NCBI GenBank assembly: GCA_028718465.1
Contig: JAQULX010000125.1
Location: 1 to 7,731, forward strand
Source of the DNA: Dehalococcoidales bacterium
GTDB lineage: Bacteria > Chloroflexota > Dehalococcoidia > Dehalococcoidales > UBA3254
Direction of reading: 5' to 3'
DNA: 7,731 nt
A program made the translations under genes and the position numbers. Positions within the stretch are counted from its first letter, which is position 1, and every line of letters starts with the position of its first letter. Shown here one piece after another: positions 1-6,150 of this stretch. The notes beneath the pieces are model-generated. The model did no database searches and was not told the DNA's origin. It worked only from the letters and a program-made list of their open reading frames with translations.

Positions 1-1
1 A

Positions 2-895
2 GCCGAGCTGACGGATATGGAATTTTACCAGTTTCACCCCACCGGTCTGCGCTTACCGGGTGTGCCCCCATTCCTGATATCGGAGGCTGTCAGAGGAGAA
101 GGCGGTATATTGCGCAATGTAGATGGTTATCAATTTATGAAGGACTATACGCCCGATGCGGAGCTGGCCCCTCGCGACGTAGTCGCCCGGAGCATTCTTT
201 TCGAGATGAGAAAGACCAGTTCGGACAGAGTCTTCTTGGATGTCACCCATTTGCCGGTTCAGGTTGTCACTACGCGTTTCCCCAATATTTATAAATACTG
301 TTTCGATCATGGGCTAGACATAACCAAGGGATTGATCCCGGTTGCACCGGCAGCCCATTATATGATGGGCGGTGTCAAGACCAATATCTGGGGTGAAACC
401 AATATCAATGGACTTTTTGCCGCCGGTGAGGTAGCCTGCACCGGTGTGCACGGGGCCAACCGGTTAGCGTCCAATTCGATGCTTGAAGTCCTCATATTCA
501 GCAAGAGGATTATCGAGAAGACTGCCAATCAGGGTATTAAAAGCGAGGTCCGGCAGATGCAGGAAGCTAAGACCGAATTAAAGCTCAGAGAGCCGTCCCG
601 GCGCACCATCGCGGTGAGCCTCCGGGCTTTGCAGGATCTGATGTGGCAGAAGGTGGGAATCATCCGGGATGAGGGTGGACTGGTTCAGGCGGCTGATACC
701 CTGTCGACCTGGCACCGGTGTTTGCCCGAGCCGACCGATCGCCCTTCTTATGAGTTGAATAATCTGGTGTTGACTGCTCGCCTGGTGACGGAAGCTGCGC
801 TTATCCGCCAGGAAAGCCGAGGCGCTCATTTCCGCTCCGACTTCCCCGCACATTCGGCTGACTGGGAGAAGCATATCACTTTCAAGCGCAGCTAG
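2..895 (+). CDS. nadB: L-aspartate oxidase, C-terminal part (5' end outside window)
   Basis: NadB is the FAD enzyme that oxidises L-aspartate to iminoaspartate, which NadA condenses with dihydroxyacetone phosphate to quinolinate. In anaerobes fumarate is the usual electron acceptor. The frame is open from base 2, so about 297 C-terminal residues are present and roughly 230 N-terminal residues, including the dinucleotide-binding motif, lie to the left. The visible part has the FHPT motif (His12 of the fragment), SEAVRGEGG, LAPRDVVAR (Arg58), PAAHYMMGG (His119) and CTGVHGANRLASNS (Arg154), the conserved substrate and FAD motifs of the NadB/SdhA/FrdA family. The GVHGANRLASNS and LAPRD forms point to NadB rather than fumarate reductase. 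A helical C-terminal domain follows. The pairing with nadC 750 bases away supports the NAD role. The first ATG in the window (base 17) is internal, not the start. The TAG stop overlaps the stop of the opposing gene. Confidence 0.93.
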   Translation, partial: AELTDMEFYQFHPTGLRLPGVPPFLISEAVRGEGGILRNVDGYQFMKDYTPDAELAPRDVVARSILFEMRKTSSDRVFLDVTHLPVQVVTTRFPNIYKYCFDHGLDITKGLIPVAPAAHYMMGGVKTNIWGETNINGLFAAGEVACTGVHGANRLASNSMLEVLIFSKRIIEKTANQGIKSEVRQMQEAKTELKLREPSRRTIAVSLRALQDLMWQKVGIIRDEGGLVQAADTLSTWHRCLPEPTDRPSYELNNLVLTARLVTEAALIRQESRGAHFRSDFPAHSADWEKHITFKRS

Positions 896-1554
896 TTGAC
901 GCCGTACTTGCGGAGTCTTTTGTATTTGGATTTAGGGCGAATTGATTTTAGCTGGTGCCTGGCATTCAGAGAATCCCTGGAACAGCTTTCAGTGTGAGTG
1001 ATGATCTGTCGGTAGATCTGCCTGGCTTGCTCATAGTGGCCGGCTTCCATGTGTAGACGGGCCAGGGTGAAATACACCAGCATGTTATCCGGCTCAATCT
1101 CTTTAGCCCACTCCAGCATTCTGATGGTATCGCCGGGGTCAAGAGCTACGCCCGGATGCTTGCGGTGGCAAGCCAGGGTGATCATGGCGCCGACATTATC
1201 CGGGTCGATATCCAGTATCTTCAGGCACAGCCGGATAATGTCATCGATCTTGTCAGGGAAATCACTGATCGCTATCTCATAGCAAAAGACCGCGTTTTTC
1301 AGCAGAGTGATATTTTCCGGCATGCTGGCTGTAGCTTTATCAACCATGGCAAGAGCCTCAATTCTGGTCTCAGAGGACCCACCCCGGGGACCCTGTAGCA
1401 GGCACATGGCGGCATATATCAGTATCTCCGGGTCTTCATGGCCTGTCTGTATCAGGTGCAGCATTATCTCCGCCGCCTTGTTCAATCCGGCGTCGGTATG
1501 CTGGCCTGCCATCTCTCTGGCGAGATCTATCAGCTTGCGGATATTCCCCTCCAC
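892..1554 (-). CDS. TPR-like repeat protein of unknown function
   Basis: The product is a soluble, helical protein of 220 residues with no signal peptide or membrane segment. Two tetratricopeptide-like units are visible, around residues 105-138 (with the DIDPDN turn) and 143-180 (EIEPDN, then YFTLARLHMEAGHYEQA). Weaker helical repeats lie in the N-terminal half. TPR folds mediate protein-protein contacts, but no partner can be named. The last 15 residues are strongly basic. The start is a choice between TTG (1557-1555) and GTG (1554-1552), both in frame below an AGGAGG site; GTG gives a 6-base spacer and is preferred. The gene is inserted in inverse orientation between nadB and nadC, shares its stop codon bases with nadB, and shares the upstream spacer with nadC. 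I infer no NAD function from that position alone. Confidence 0.8.
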   Translation of the reverse strand: MEGNIRKLIDLAREMAGQHTDAGLNKAAEIMLHLIQTGHEDPEILIYAAMCLLQGPRGGSSETRIEALAMVDKATASMPENITLLKNAVFCYEIAISDFPDKIDDIIRLCLKILDIDPDNVGAMITLACHRKHPGVALDPGDTIRMLEWAKEIEPDNMLVYFTLARLHMEAGHYEQARQIYRQIITHTESCSRDSLNARHQLKSIRPKSKYKRLRKYGVN

Positions 1555-1560
1555 CAAACC

Positions 1561-1566
1561 CCTCCT
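1561..1566 (-). promoter_or_regulatory. Ribosome binding site of the TPR-like gene
   Basis: The minus strand reads AGGAGG followed by GGT, TTG and GTG. The 3-base spacing to TTG is short, while the 6-base spacing to GTG is normal, so this site favours the GTG start. An in-frame TAA at 1578-1576 rules out a longer N-terminus. Confidence 0.65.
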
Positions 1567-1574
1567 AATCTCAT

Positions 1575-1602
1575 ATTATCTCCTATTTAAAATTGTATAC
1601 AA
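1575..1602 (-). promoter_or_regulatory. Candidate promoter of the TPR-like gene
   Basis: On the minus strand, TTGTAT (1602-1597) and GATAAT (1580-1575) are separated by 16 bases. They match the -35 and -10 consensus at 3 of 6 and 5 of 6 positions. Transcription would start near 1568, just before the ribosome binding site. The -35 element lies inside the palindrome at 1592-1603. This is a visual match only. Confidence 0.3.
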
Positions 1603-1603
1603 T
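1592..1603. promoter_or_regulatory. Perfect 12-base palindrome, candidate operator
   Basis: ATTGTATACAAT reads identically on both strands and sits in the divergent spacer between the TPR-like gene and nadC. Its core, TTGTATACAA, resembles operators known for GntR-family regulators of the FCD subgroup. It overlaps the candidate -35 box of the TPR-like gene and lies just upstream of the candidate nadC promoter, so a bound protein could affect both. The regulator is not identified, and an AT-rich 12-mer can occur by chance. Confidence 0.4.
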
Positions 1604-1630
1604 GACATGGTAGCGAAGAGGAAAAGAGGC

Positions 1631-1636
1631 TATAAT
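1631..1636 (+). promoter_or_regulatory. Consensus -10 box directly before nadC
   Basis: The sequence is an exact TATAAT. It ends six bases before the nadC ATG at 1643, which places the predicted transcription start on the A of the start codon, the geometry of a leaderless mRNA. The -35 region around 1607-1613 is poor. The nearest purine-rich stretch (AGAGG, 1625-1629) is 13 bases from the ATG, too far for a good ribosome binding site. A promoter further upstream, near 1596, cannot be excluded. Confidence 0.4.
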
Positions 1637-1642
1637 ATCTGT

Positions 1643-2521
1643 ATGAAAAAGGAACACCTGACTGAAGACTACCTGAACAAGATTGTTGAAACCGCGCTGG
1701 AGGAGGACGCCGGGCGCGGCGATATCACCAGCGAGACCCTCATCCCCCGCGGTCTGCAGGGTAAAGCTTTCTTTTTGATCAAGGAAGACGGAGTAGTCGC
1801 CGGAAGCCCGGTGGCCGAGAAGGTCTTTCACAAGGTCGACCCCTCACTGAAAATCGAAATTAAAATCAAAGACGGCTCTCCGGTAAAAAAGGGAGACATC
1901 TCAATGCTGGTAGCCGGGAATGTCCGCAGCATCCTTAAAGCGGAGCGCGTAGCCCTGAATTTTATGCAAAGGATGAGCGGGATAGCATCGACAACAGCAC
2001 AATATGTCGCCATGGTCAAAGGTCTGGGGGTTGATATTGCCGATACGCGAAAGACTACCCCGGGACTGAGGTTTCTGGAAAAATACGCAGTCCGTATGGG
2101 CGGCGGCAGAAATCACCGCATGGACTTGAGTGACGCTGTACTGATCAAGGACAATCATATGGAAGCCCTTCGGGCATTGGGCATGAGCTTCAAAGATATT
2201 GTGGCCAGGGCGAAAAGCAATGCGCCGTCGGGCATCAAAGTAGAAGCGGAAGCCAGCACAGTCCGGGAAGCGCTGGAGGCGCTGGAAGCTGGGGCTGATA
2301 TCATAATGCTGGATAATATGACAGTTGAAGAGATGTCCCAAGCAGTTGCATTGATTGCCGGGCGGGCTGAGGTAGAAGCTTCCGGTGGAGTCAATCTGCA
2401 AACTGTACGCCAGATTGCTGGAACGGGTGTGGACTTTATCTCCGTGGGAGCTTTGACCCATTCTTACCGGGCGCTGGATATCAGCCTGGAACTGGACCCG
2501 GGGTCAGTACAGAGTGATTAA
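1643..2521 (+). CDS. nadC: Quinolinate phosphoribosyltransferase (nicotinate-nucleotide pyrophosphorylase, carboxylating)
   Basis: NadC converts quinolinate and phosphoribosyl pyrophosphate to nicotinate mononucleotide, CO2 and pyrophosphate, the committed entry of de novo NAD synthesis. The 292-residue product has the usual family length. Visible motifs in order are EED and GD near residues 20-27, ERVALNFMQRMSGIA (101-115), DTRKTTPGLR (134-143), GGGRNHR (153-159), IKDNH (168-172), EAE (201-203), LDN (223-225), EASGG (245-249) and SVGALTHS (267-274). Together these form the substrate-binding TIM-like barrel site. The start at 1643 gives the normal family N-terminus. An in-frame ATG at 1607 would add 12 basic residues without a ribosome binding site and is less likely; the open frame continues further upstream, but that stretch is antisense to the TPR-like gene. 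The gene works with nadB, whose 3' part lies 747 bases upstream on the same strand. Confidence 0.95.
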   Translation: MKKEHLTEDYLNKIVETALEEDAGRGDITSETLIPRGLQGKAFFLIKEDGVVAGSPVAEKVFHKVDPSLKIEIKIKDGSPVKKGDISMLVAGNVRSILKAERVALNFMQRMSGIASTTAQYVAMVKGLGVDIADTRKTTPGLRFLEKYAVRMGGGRNHRMDLSDAVLIKDNHMEALRALGMSFKDIVARAKSNAPSGIKVEAEASTVREALEALEAGADIIMLDNMTVEEMSQAVALIAGRAEVEASGGVNLQTVRQIAGTGVDFISVGALTHSYRALDISLELDPGSVQSD

Positions 2522-2669
2522 CGCACCTGCTTCTTTTTACTGAAACCCACCCTGTCCTTTCTCTCACGGCCATTTAGCGAGAGCAGAATCCATCGGAGAA
2601 GAAGGAGAATGGGTTCTGAATTGCGCAGGAATGGAGAATAGGGAGGCTGACTGAAACAGGCCCGCTGGA

Positions 2670-3119
2670 TTAGATCTTGTCCCGGCTGTCCAGCATTATG
2701 GTCACCGGGCCGTTATTGTGAATTTCGACCAGCATATGGGCCTGAAACCGTCCGGTTTCCACTTTCAGCCCGGAGGTGCCAACTTCCTCGACAAAGCGGT
2801 TGAAAAGCTCCTCGGCCAGACCTGGAGGAGCAGCATCAATGAAACTGGGACGGCGGCCTTTGCGAGTATCGGCCAGCAGGGTAAACTGGCTGATAACAAG
2901 AAGCTCTCCATTGACGTCCAGAGCGGAGAGATTGAATTTACCTTCAGAATCGCTGAAAATACGCAGGCCGACGGTCTTTTGCGCCAGGTATTGGGCGTCT
3001 CTGACGGTATCCCCGCTGGCCACTCCCAGCAGGACGACCAGCCCGTTATCAATACTGCCCACGATTTCCCCGGAGACGGTTACTGAAGCCTGGGTGACCC
3101 TTTGTAGAATTGCTTTCAA
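2670..3119 (-). CDS. dtd: D-aminoacyl-tRNA deacylase
   Basis: Dtd hydrolyses the ester bond of D-aminoacyl-tRNAs, and of glycine mischarged on tRNA-Ala, recycling the tRNA and keeping D-residues out of proteins. The product has 149 residues, close to the usual 145-150. The two active-site signatures are present: SQFTLLADTRKGRRPSF (residues 77-93), which carries the catalytic-pocket Ser-Gln-Phe-Thr, and NNGPVTIM near residues 135-142, the Gly-cisPro motif that enforces chiral selectivity. The start codon is TTG at 3119-3117, supported by the family N-terminus M-K-A-I-L-Q-R-V and by AGAGGA about 11 bases upstream. It follows fmdB by 20 bases and is probably translated from the same mRNA. No convincing intrinsic terminator follows it before the convergent nadC end. 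Confidence 0.95.
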   Translation of the reverse strand: MKAILQRVTQASVTVSGEIVGSIDNGLVVLLGVASGDTVRDAQYLAQKTVGLRIFSDSEGKFNLSALDVNGELLVISQFTLLADTRKGRRPSFIDAAPPGLAEELFNRFVEEVGTSGLKVETGRFQAHMLVEIHNNGPVTIMLDSRDKI

Positions 3120-3140
3120 AGTTGGTTATTTCCTCTGATG

Positions 3141-3341
3141 CTAGCTTGAACTGCCGGCATTGTCTTTGCGGTAATCGGTAATATAGAACCCGCTGCCTTT
3201 GAAAATAACCGGAGCGGGACACATCACCCGTTTGCTGCTGGAATTGCATAGGGGACAAATGGCAGATGCTTCATCCATAAAACCCTGTCTTTTTTCAAAA
3301 CGGTGAGAGCATTTGCAGCACTCATATTCATAGATTGGCAT
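3141..3341 (-). CDS. FmdB-family zinc ribbon protein
   Basis: This is a 66-residue protein of the FmdB putative regulatory family. It begins MPIYEYEC and carries two CxxC pairs, Cys8/Cys11 and Cys29/Cys32, which should bind one zinc ion. The C-terminal GSGFYITDYR (49-58) is the family signature. A disordered Ser-rich end follows. The family name comes from a gene next to formamidase operons, and the molecular role is generally unknown. Translation is strongly supported by AGGAGGT (3357-3351), 9 bases before the ATG. It is the first gene of a probable fmdB-dtd transcript. Confidence 0.9.
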   Translation of the reverse strand: MPIYEYECCKCSHRFEKRQGFMDEASAICPLCNSSSKRVMCPAPVIFKGSGFYITDYRKDNAGSSS

Positions 3342-3371
3342 AAAAAGTTAACCTCCTGTAATCGCTCTCAT

Positions 3372-3399
3372 TTTATAATAACCCCGGCTGCCCAGGCAA
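3372..3399 (-). promoter_or_regulatory. Promoter of fmdB-dtd
   Basis: On the minus strand, TTGCCT (3399-3394) and TATAAA (3377-3372) are separated by 16 bases. They match the sigma-70-type consensus at 4 of 6 and 5 of 6 positions. The predicted start near 3365 leaves a leader of about 24 bases that includes the fmdB ribosome binding site. This is the best-formed promoter in the window. Confidence 0.55.
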
Positions 3400-3434
3400 C
3401 TTCTCCCTCTCGACTGTCATGCTGGAACCCGTCA

Positions 3435-3572
3435 TTACTTAACTTCGCTGATGGCGATCAATCTCCGGGTCAAGTCCGGAATGAGAGGAAAGAGGCCGCC
3501 CCACCCTGATTCTTTAGCCTGCCTACCGCAGTCTTCCAGAAAGACACCTTTATCGGCTTCCAGCAATGACAT
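3435..3572 (-). CDS. Possible small protein or gene remnant, unrecognised
   Basis: A minus-strand frame ending in TAA at 3437-3435 reads as convincing protein. From the ATG at 3572 it gives 45 residues with a mixed, globular-looking composition (DKGVFLEDCGRQAKE, then WGGLFPLIPDLTRRL). The same frame stays open and protein-like upstream to about 3660, with GYRSWYPEGSPLVQEVV before the ATG, but no good start codon is found there; two GTG codons near 3600 lack a ribosome binding site, and so does the ATG. I do not recognise the family. It could be a short gene with an unusual start, or the decayed 3' end of a longer one. It occupies most of the otherwise empty stretch between 3342 and 3733; the rest holds the fmdB promoter and the dehydrogenase terminator. 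Confidence 0.3.
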   Translation of the reverse strand: MSLLEADKGVFLEDCGRQAKESGWGGLFPLIPDLTRRLIAISEVK

Positions 3573-3674
3573 CCTGTTTTTGGTAACCACTTCTTGCACT
3601 AAGGGAGAGCCTTCTGGATACCAGCTCCTATAGCCGTACGGGACAGCTTTCGCTGGTATGGAAATTCTATATAT

Positions 3675-3704
3675 AAAAAAGAGGGGGAAAATGACTTCCC
3701 CCTC
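3675..3704 (-). terminator. Intrinsic terminator of the short-chain dehydrogenase gene
   Basis: The minus-strand RNA forms a perfect 9-base-pair stem, GAGGGGGAA with TTCCCCCTC, around a 6-base loop (3704-3681). A run of six U follows (3680-3675). It begins 29 bases after the dehydrogenase stop codon. There is no U-run on the + strand, so it acts in one direction. Confidence 0.9.
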
Positions 3705-3733
3705 CGGATTTGATTAGTGAAAATTAAGAGCAG

Positions 3734-4471
3734 CTATTTCCAGGGACCGAAAGTCTCTTTACAGAGAGCCTGGTCGAAGATTTTGCCGGTGGTGATGGCC
3801 GGATCGGCTGCAGCTATTTCGGCGCAGTACTTGCCCCACATTTCCGGCTCCTCCCAGTCGCTCATATCGGATCTTCCGTCGAGGAACTCGGTGACTACCT
3901 CGGTCTTGACAAAGAACGGCCGCATGGAGGTAATGGAGACATTGGTCTTCCTCATCTCGCGGGCCAGGCCGGTAGTGAACCTTTCTACAGCAGCTTTGGT
4001 TGCACCGTAAGCCACACTATACTGGACACGATGGGCCAGAATAGAAGACATATTGATGATCACGCCGCTGTTTCGCTCGATCATCTGAGGTAGTACCGCA
4101 TGAGCGCAGTAAGCGGTGCCGGTAAGGTTAACGTTGATGATCAGGTTCCATCTTCTTAAAGGTATATCAGCGAATCTGTCAGGCGCAGTAACGCCGGCGT
4201 TATTGACCAGGATATCCACCTTTCCCAGTTCGGTGGTGGCTTTTTTGACCATGGCTTCCACATCAGCTTCGATAGAGATATCTCCGCCGGAAGTTGAGGC
4301 CCGCCTTCCCAGTGCTTCGATTTCTTTGGCCACGCCAGCCAGTTTACCGTCCTCGAGTACACGATCGGCAATCATTATGTCGGCGCCAGCTTTTGCTAAT
4401 CCCATGGCAATCGCTTTACCAAGACCTTGTCTGGCTCCGGTTACCAGAGCAACTTTCCCTTCCAGTGTCAT
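3734..4471 (-). CDS. Short-chain dehydrogenase/reductase (classical SDR)
   Basis: This is a cytosolic NAD(P)-dependent oxidoreductase of 245 residues, the usual classical SDR length. The Rossmann cofactor motif TGARQGLG is at 11-18. Asp36 at the end of the second strand suggests NAD(H) rather than NADP(H). NNAG is at 90-93. The catalytic tetrad is complete: Asn115 (VNLTG), Ser142, Tyr155 and Lys159 in YGATK. The usual Pro-Gly after the sixth strand reads Pro-Phe (RPFFVKTEV). The family resembles FabG and 3-oxoacyl or sugar-alcohol dehydrogenases, but the substrate cannot be read from sequence, and there is no acyl-carrier or sugar gene nearby. The ATG at 4471 has AAGGAG upstream with a 7-base spacer. 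The gene has its own candidate promoter and strong terminator, so it is probably monocistronic. Confidence 0.88.
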   Translation of the reverse strand: MTLEGKVALVTGARQGLGKAIAMGLAKAGADIMIADRVLEDGKLAGVAKEIEALGRRASTSGGDISIEADVEAMVKKATTELGKVDILVNNAGVTAPDRFADIPLRRWNLIINVNLTGTAYCAHAVLPQMIERNSGVIINMSSILAHRVQYSVAYGATKAAVERFTTGLAREMRKTNVSITSMRPFFVKTEVVTEFLDGRSDMSDWEEPEMWGKYCAEIAAADPAITTGKIFDQALCKETFGPWK

Positions 4472-4564
4472 TTTACATCTCCTTTTCTTAATAGTGGAAC
4501 AATGAGGTGATTAATCTTAAATAATAAATGAAACCAGGATATAAAGAGTCTTCAGGACATATTC

Positions 4565-4593
4565 ATTCTACCATAAGCATATTGTTTTTACTA
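4565..4593 (-). promoter_or_regulatory. Candidate extended -10 promoter of the SDR gene
   Basis: The minus strand reads TGGTAGAAT, an extended -10 (TG at 4573-4572, TAGAAT at 4570-4565). A weak -35, TAGTAA, lies at 4593-4588 across a 17-base spacer. The predicted start is near 4558, giving an AT-rich leader of about 87 bases to the SDR start, in which I see no riboswitch-like structure. Confidence 0.4.
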
Positions 4594-4603
4594 TATACGC
4601 TAA

Positions 4604-4625
4604 GGCTAGTCCAATCGGACTAACC
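4604..4625 (-). terminator. Hairpin after birA, probable terminator
   Basis: Three bases after the birA stop, the minus-strand RNA can form a 9-base-pair stem (GGUUAGUCC with GGACUAGCC, one G-U wobble) around a 4-base loop. The following sequence starts UUAGCG, so the U-run is poor. Termination may be partial or may need a factor. Confidence 0.5.
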
Positions 4626-4628
4626 GGT

Positions 4629-5405
4629 TTATGCCAGGTTCACATCGCCGGCTATGATCTTCTTCAGGCTGCCGTCTTTCTGTCGGAGCATCAGGCTGCC
4701 GTCTCCGGTCACTGATTCGGCTGTGCCCTGATAGACCATATCTCCCATCGTCACCTGGACTTTTTGTCCGATCGTTATCAGGTTACGCTTCCATTGCTCC
4801 AGTATGAAATCGTTTTTCGATAATAACTGGTAAAGGCGGTCCATCTCCACCAGGAGATGGCGCGCCACATCCAGCCTCGGAATCTCTCTTCCAAGCTGGT
4901 CGGAAAGGCTGGTAGCTATGGAGGCTATTTCGGGGTAATCCGGAATATGAATGTTGACGTTGATGCCGATCCCGATAATGGTATGTTTCAAGGTGTTTTT
5001 CCGGATATCGTTTTCAATCAGGATGCCGCAGACTTTTTTATCGTTGATCAGGACATCATTGGGCCATTTGATTTGCGGTCTGAGTCCGGTGAGAACCCGG
5101 AGGCTGTAAGTCACTGCCAGCGAGGCGAACATGATCAGGTACGGTATATAGTCTGAATTGGGACGCAGGATTACTGACATGGCCAGTCCCCCCTGCGGAG
5201 AAACCCAGGTCCGGTTAAGCCGGCCTCTTCCGGCGGTCTGCTCACCGGCAATAATAACCGTTCCGGCCTCGGCGCCCCATATTGCCTCTCTTTTGGCCGC
5301 TTCCATAGTGGAGTCCACAACAGGGTAATAGATAACCTTCTGTCCTATAAAACGCGTTTTTAATTCGCGCTGGATCAATTCCGGAAACAAGCTTTGTTCT
5401 GTCAT
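4629..5405 (-). CDS. birA: Biotin--[acetyl-CoA-carboxylase] ligase, monofunctional
   Basis: BirA activates biotin with ATP to biotinyl-AMP and transfers it to the acceptor lysine of biotin carboxyl carrier domains. From the ATG at 5405 the product has 258 residues. The adenylate-binding loop GRGRLNR is at 59-65, WVSPQGG at 67-73, KWPNDV at 113-118, Lys124 in the KKVCGILIE strand and GIGINVN at 145-151. A C-terminal SH3-like domain follows from about 212. The N-terminal winged-helix domain of E. coli BirA is absent, so this is a group I ligase that cannot act as the biotin-operon repressor. The start is uncertain: an ATG at 5417 directly abuts GGGAGG, while the ATG at 5405 lies 12 bases from it; the latter gives the more typical N-terminus. 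It follows nth by 23 bases and is last in the run. Confidence 0.93.
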   Translation of the reverse strand: MTEQSLFPELIQRELKTRFIGQKVIYYPVVDSTMEAAKREAIWGAEAGTVIIAGEQTAGRGRLNRTWVSPQGGLAMSVILRPNSDYIPYLIMFASLAVTYSLRVLTGLRPQIKWPNDVLINDKKVCGILIENDIRKNTLKHTIIGIGINVNIHIPDYPEIASIATSLSDQLGREIPRLDVARHLLVEMDRLYQLLSKNDFILEQWKRNLITIGQKVQVTMGDMVYQGTAESVTGDGSLMLRQKDGSLKKIIAGDVNLA

Positions 5406-5428
5406 ATACCCAACCATCCTCCCTTACT

Positions 5429-6097
5429 CTACGCTGGTACGGGCGTAATGGAGACGGACGGACAAATCTCCTTCAAGATGCATGCGGGGCAATGCGGGCG
5501 CCGGGCGATACAGGTATTCCGACCGTGTTCGATTGTCAGGACATGAAACTCATAAATCTTCTCTGCCGGTACTATTTGCTCTAAAATCCGGTGGGCGTCC
5601 TCCAGCGATGATTTCCCTTCGATCAGGCCGAGTCGTCTGGTAACCCGGTAAATGTGGGTATCTACAGGTAGCGCCGGTTTGCCGAGAGCAAATAATAGCA
5701 CGCAATTAGCCGTCTTGTTGCCCACACCTGGCAGCCGCTTCAACCATCCTCTGGCTTCGGGAAAAGGTATCTCCGCCAGGAAGCCCAGATCGAGATCACC
5801 CCGCTGGCGCTTGATCTCTCTGAGAGATTCTTTGATGCGCCGGGCTTTGATCCATCCCAGCCCTCCGCCTCTGATTATTCCTTCGATAGTATCGACATCT
5901 GCATCCGCCATATCGTCCCAGTTATTGAAAGCCTGTTTTAAAGCTGCAAAGGCCGGACGCGAGTTTATATCTGAAGTGTTCTGAGAGAGGATTGTCAGGA
6001 CAAGTTCTGCAAGAGGGTCATGATGCGGTTCGAGTTGCCGGCTTCCGTATTGCCTTTTTAGCAACTCGAGCACAGTTTTGATATCAGCTTTACTCAT
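5429..6097 (-). CDS. nth: Endonuclease III (DNA glycosylase/AP lyase)
   Basis: Nth removes oxidised pyrimidines from DNA and nicks the abasic site by beta-elimination, starting base-excision repair. The product has 222 residues, against about 211 in E. coli. The helix-hairpin-helix LPGVGNKTAN (122-131) contains the catalytic Lys128, and VDTH contains the catalytic Asp146. The C-terminal 4Fe-4S ligands are Cys196, Cys203, Cys206 and Cys212 in the exact Cx6Cx2Cx5C spacing. SQNTSD (38-43) replaces the SAQATD-like form of E. coli, a variant common in other Nth branches. The ATG at 6097 gives the family N-terminus. A longer frame reaches 6202 inside pcm but lacks family-like sequence there. The gene follows pcm by 53 bases; the ribosome binding site is weak (GGAAA). 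Confidence 0.94.
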   Translation of the reverse strand: MSKADIKTVLELLKRQYGSRQLEPHHDPLAELVLTILSQNTSDINSRPAFAALKQAFNNWDDMADADVDTIEGIIRGGGLGWIKARRIKESLREIKRQRGDLDLGFLAEIPFPEARGWLKRLPGVGNKTANCVLLFALGKPALPVDTHIYRVTRRLGLIEGKSSLEDAHRILEQIVPAEKIYEFHVLTIEHGRNTCIARRPHCPACILKEICPSVSITPVPA

Positions 6098-6150
6098 ATT
6101 CTTGAGTTTCCAATCGCCCGGACGATGGCTTTTATGAAATACCCGGTGTT

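Noticed and set aside
1307..1642. Long + strand extension of the nadC frame upstream of 1643
   Set aside because: It is antisense to the TPR-like gene, does not resemble NadC, and has no ribosome binding site; the family N-terminus starts at 1643.
2561..2583. Hairpin between the convergent ends of nadC and dtd (CTCTCAC / GCGAGAG), considered as a shared terminator
   Set aside because: The stem is 7 pairs at best, with a wobble or mismatch and a 9-base loop, and neither strand has a U-run after it.
2581..2646. Purine-rich stretch with repeated GGAGAA words
   Set aside because: Copies are short, irregularly spaced and diverged; this looks like base composition rather than a repeat array.
3303..3633. 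Two overlapping + strand open frames in the gap upstream of fmdB
   Set aside because: They are low-complexity, lack ribosome binding sites, and run antisense to fmdB and to the more protein-like minus-strand frame.
4472..4558. Leader of the SDR gene as a possible riboswitch
   Set aside because: It is AT-rich, only about 87 bases, with no stable stem or terminator-like structure before the start codon.
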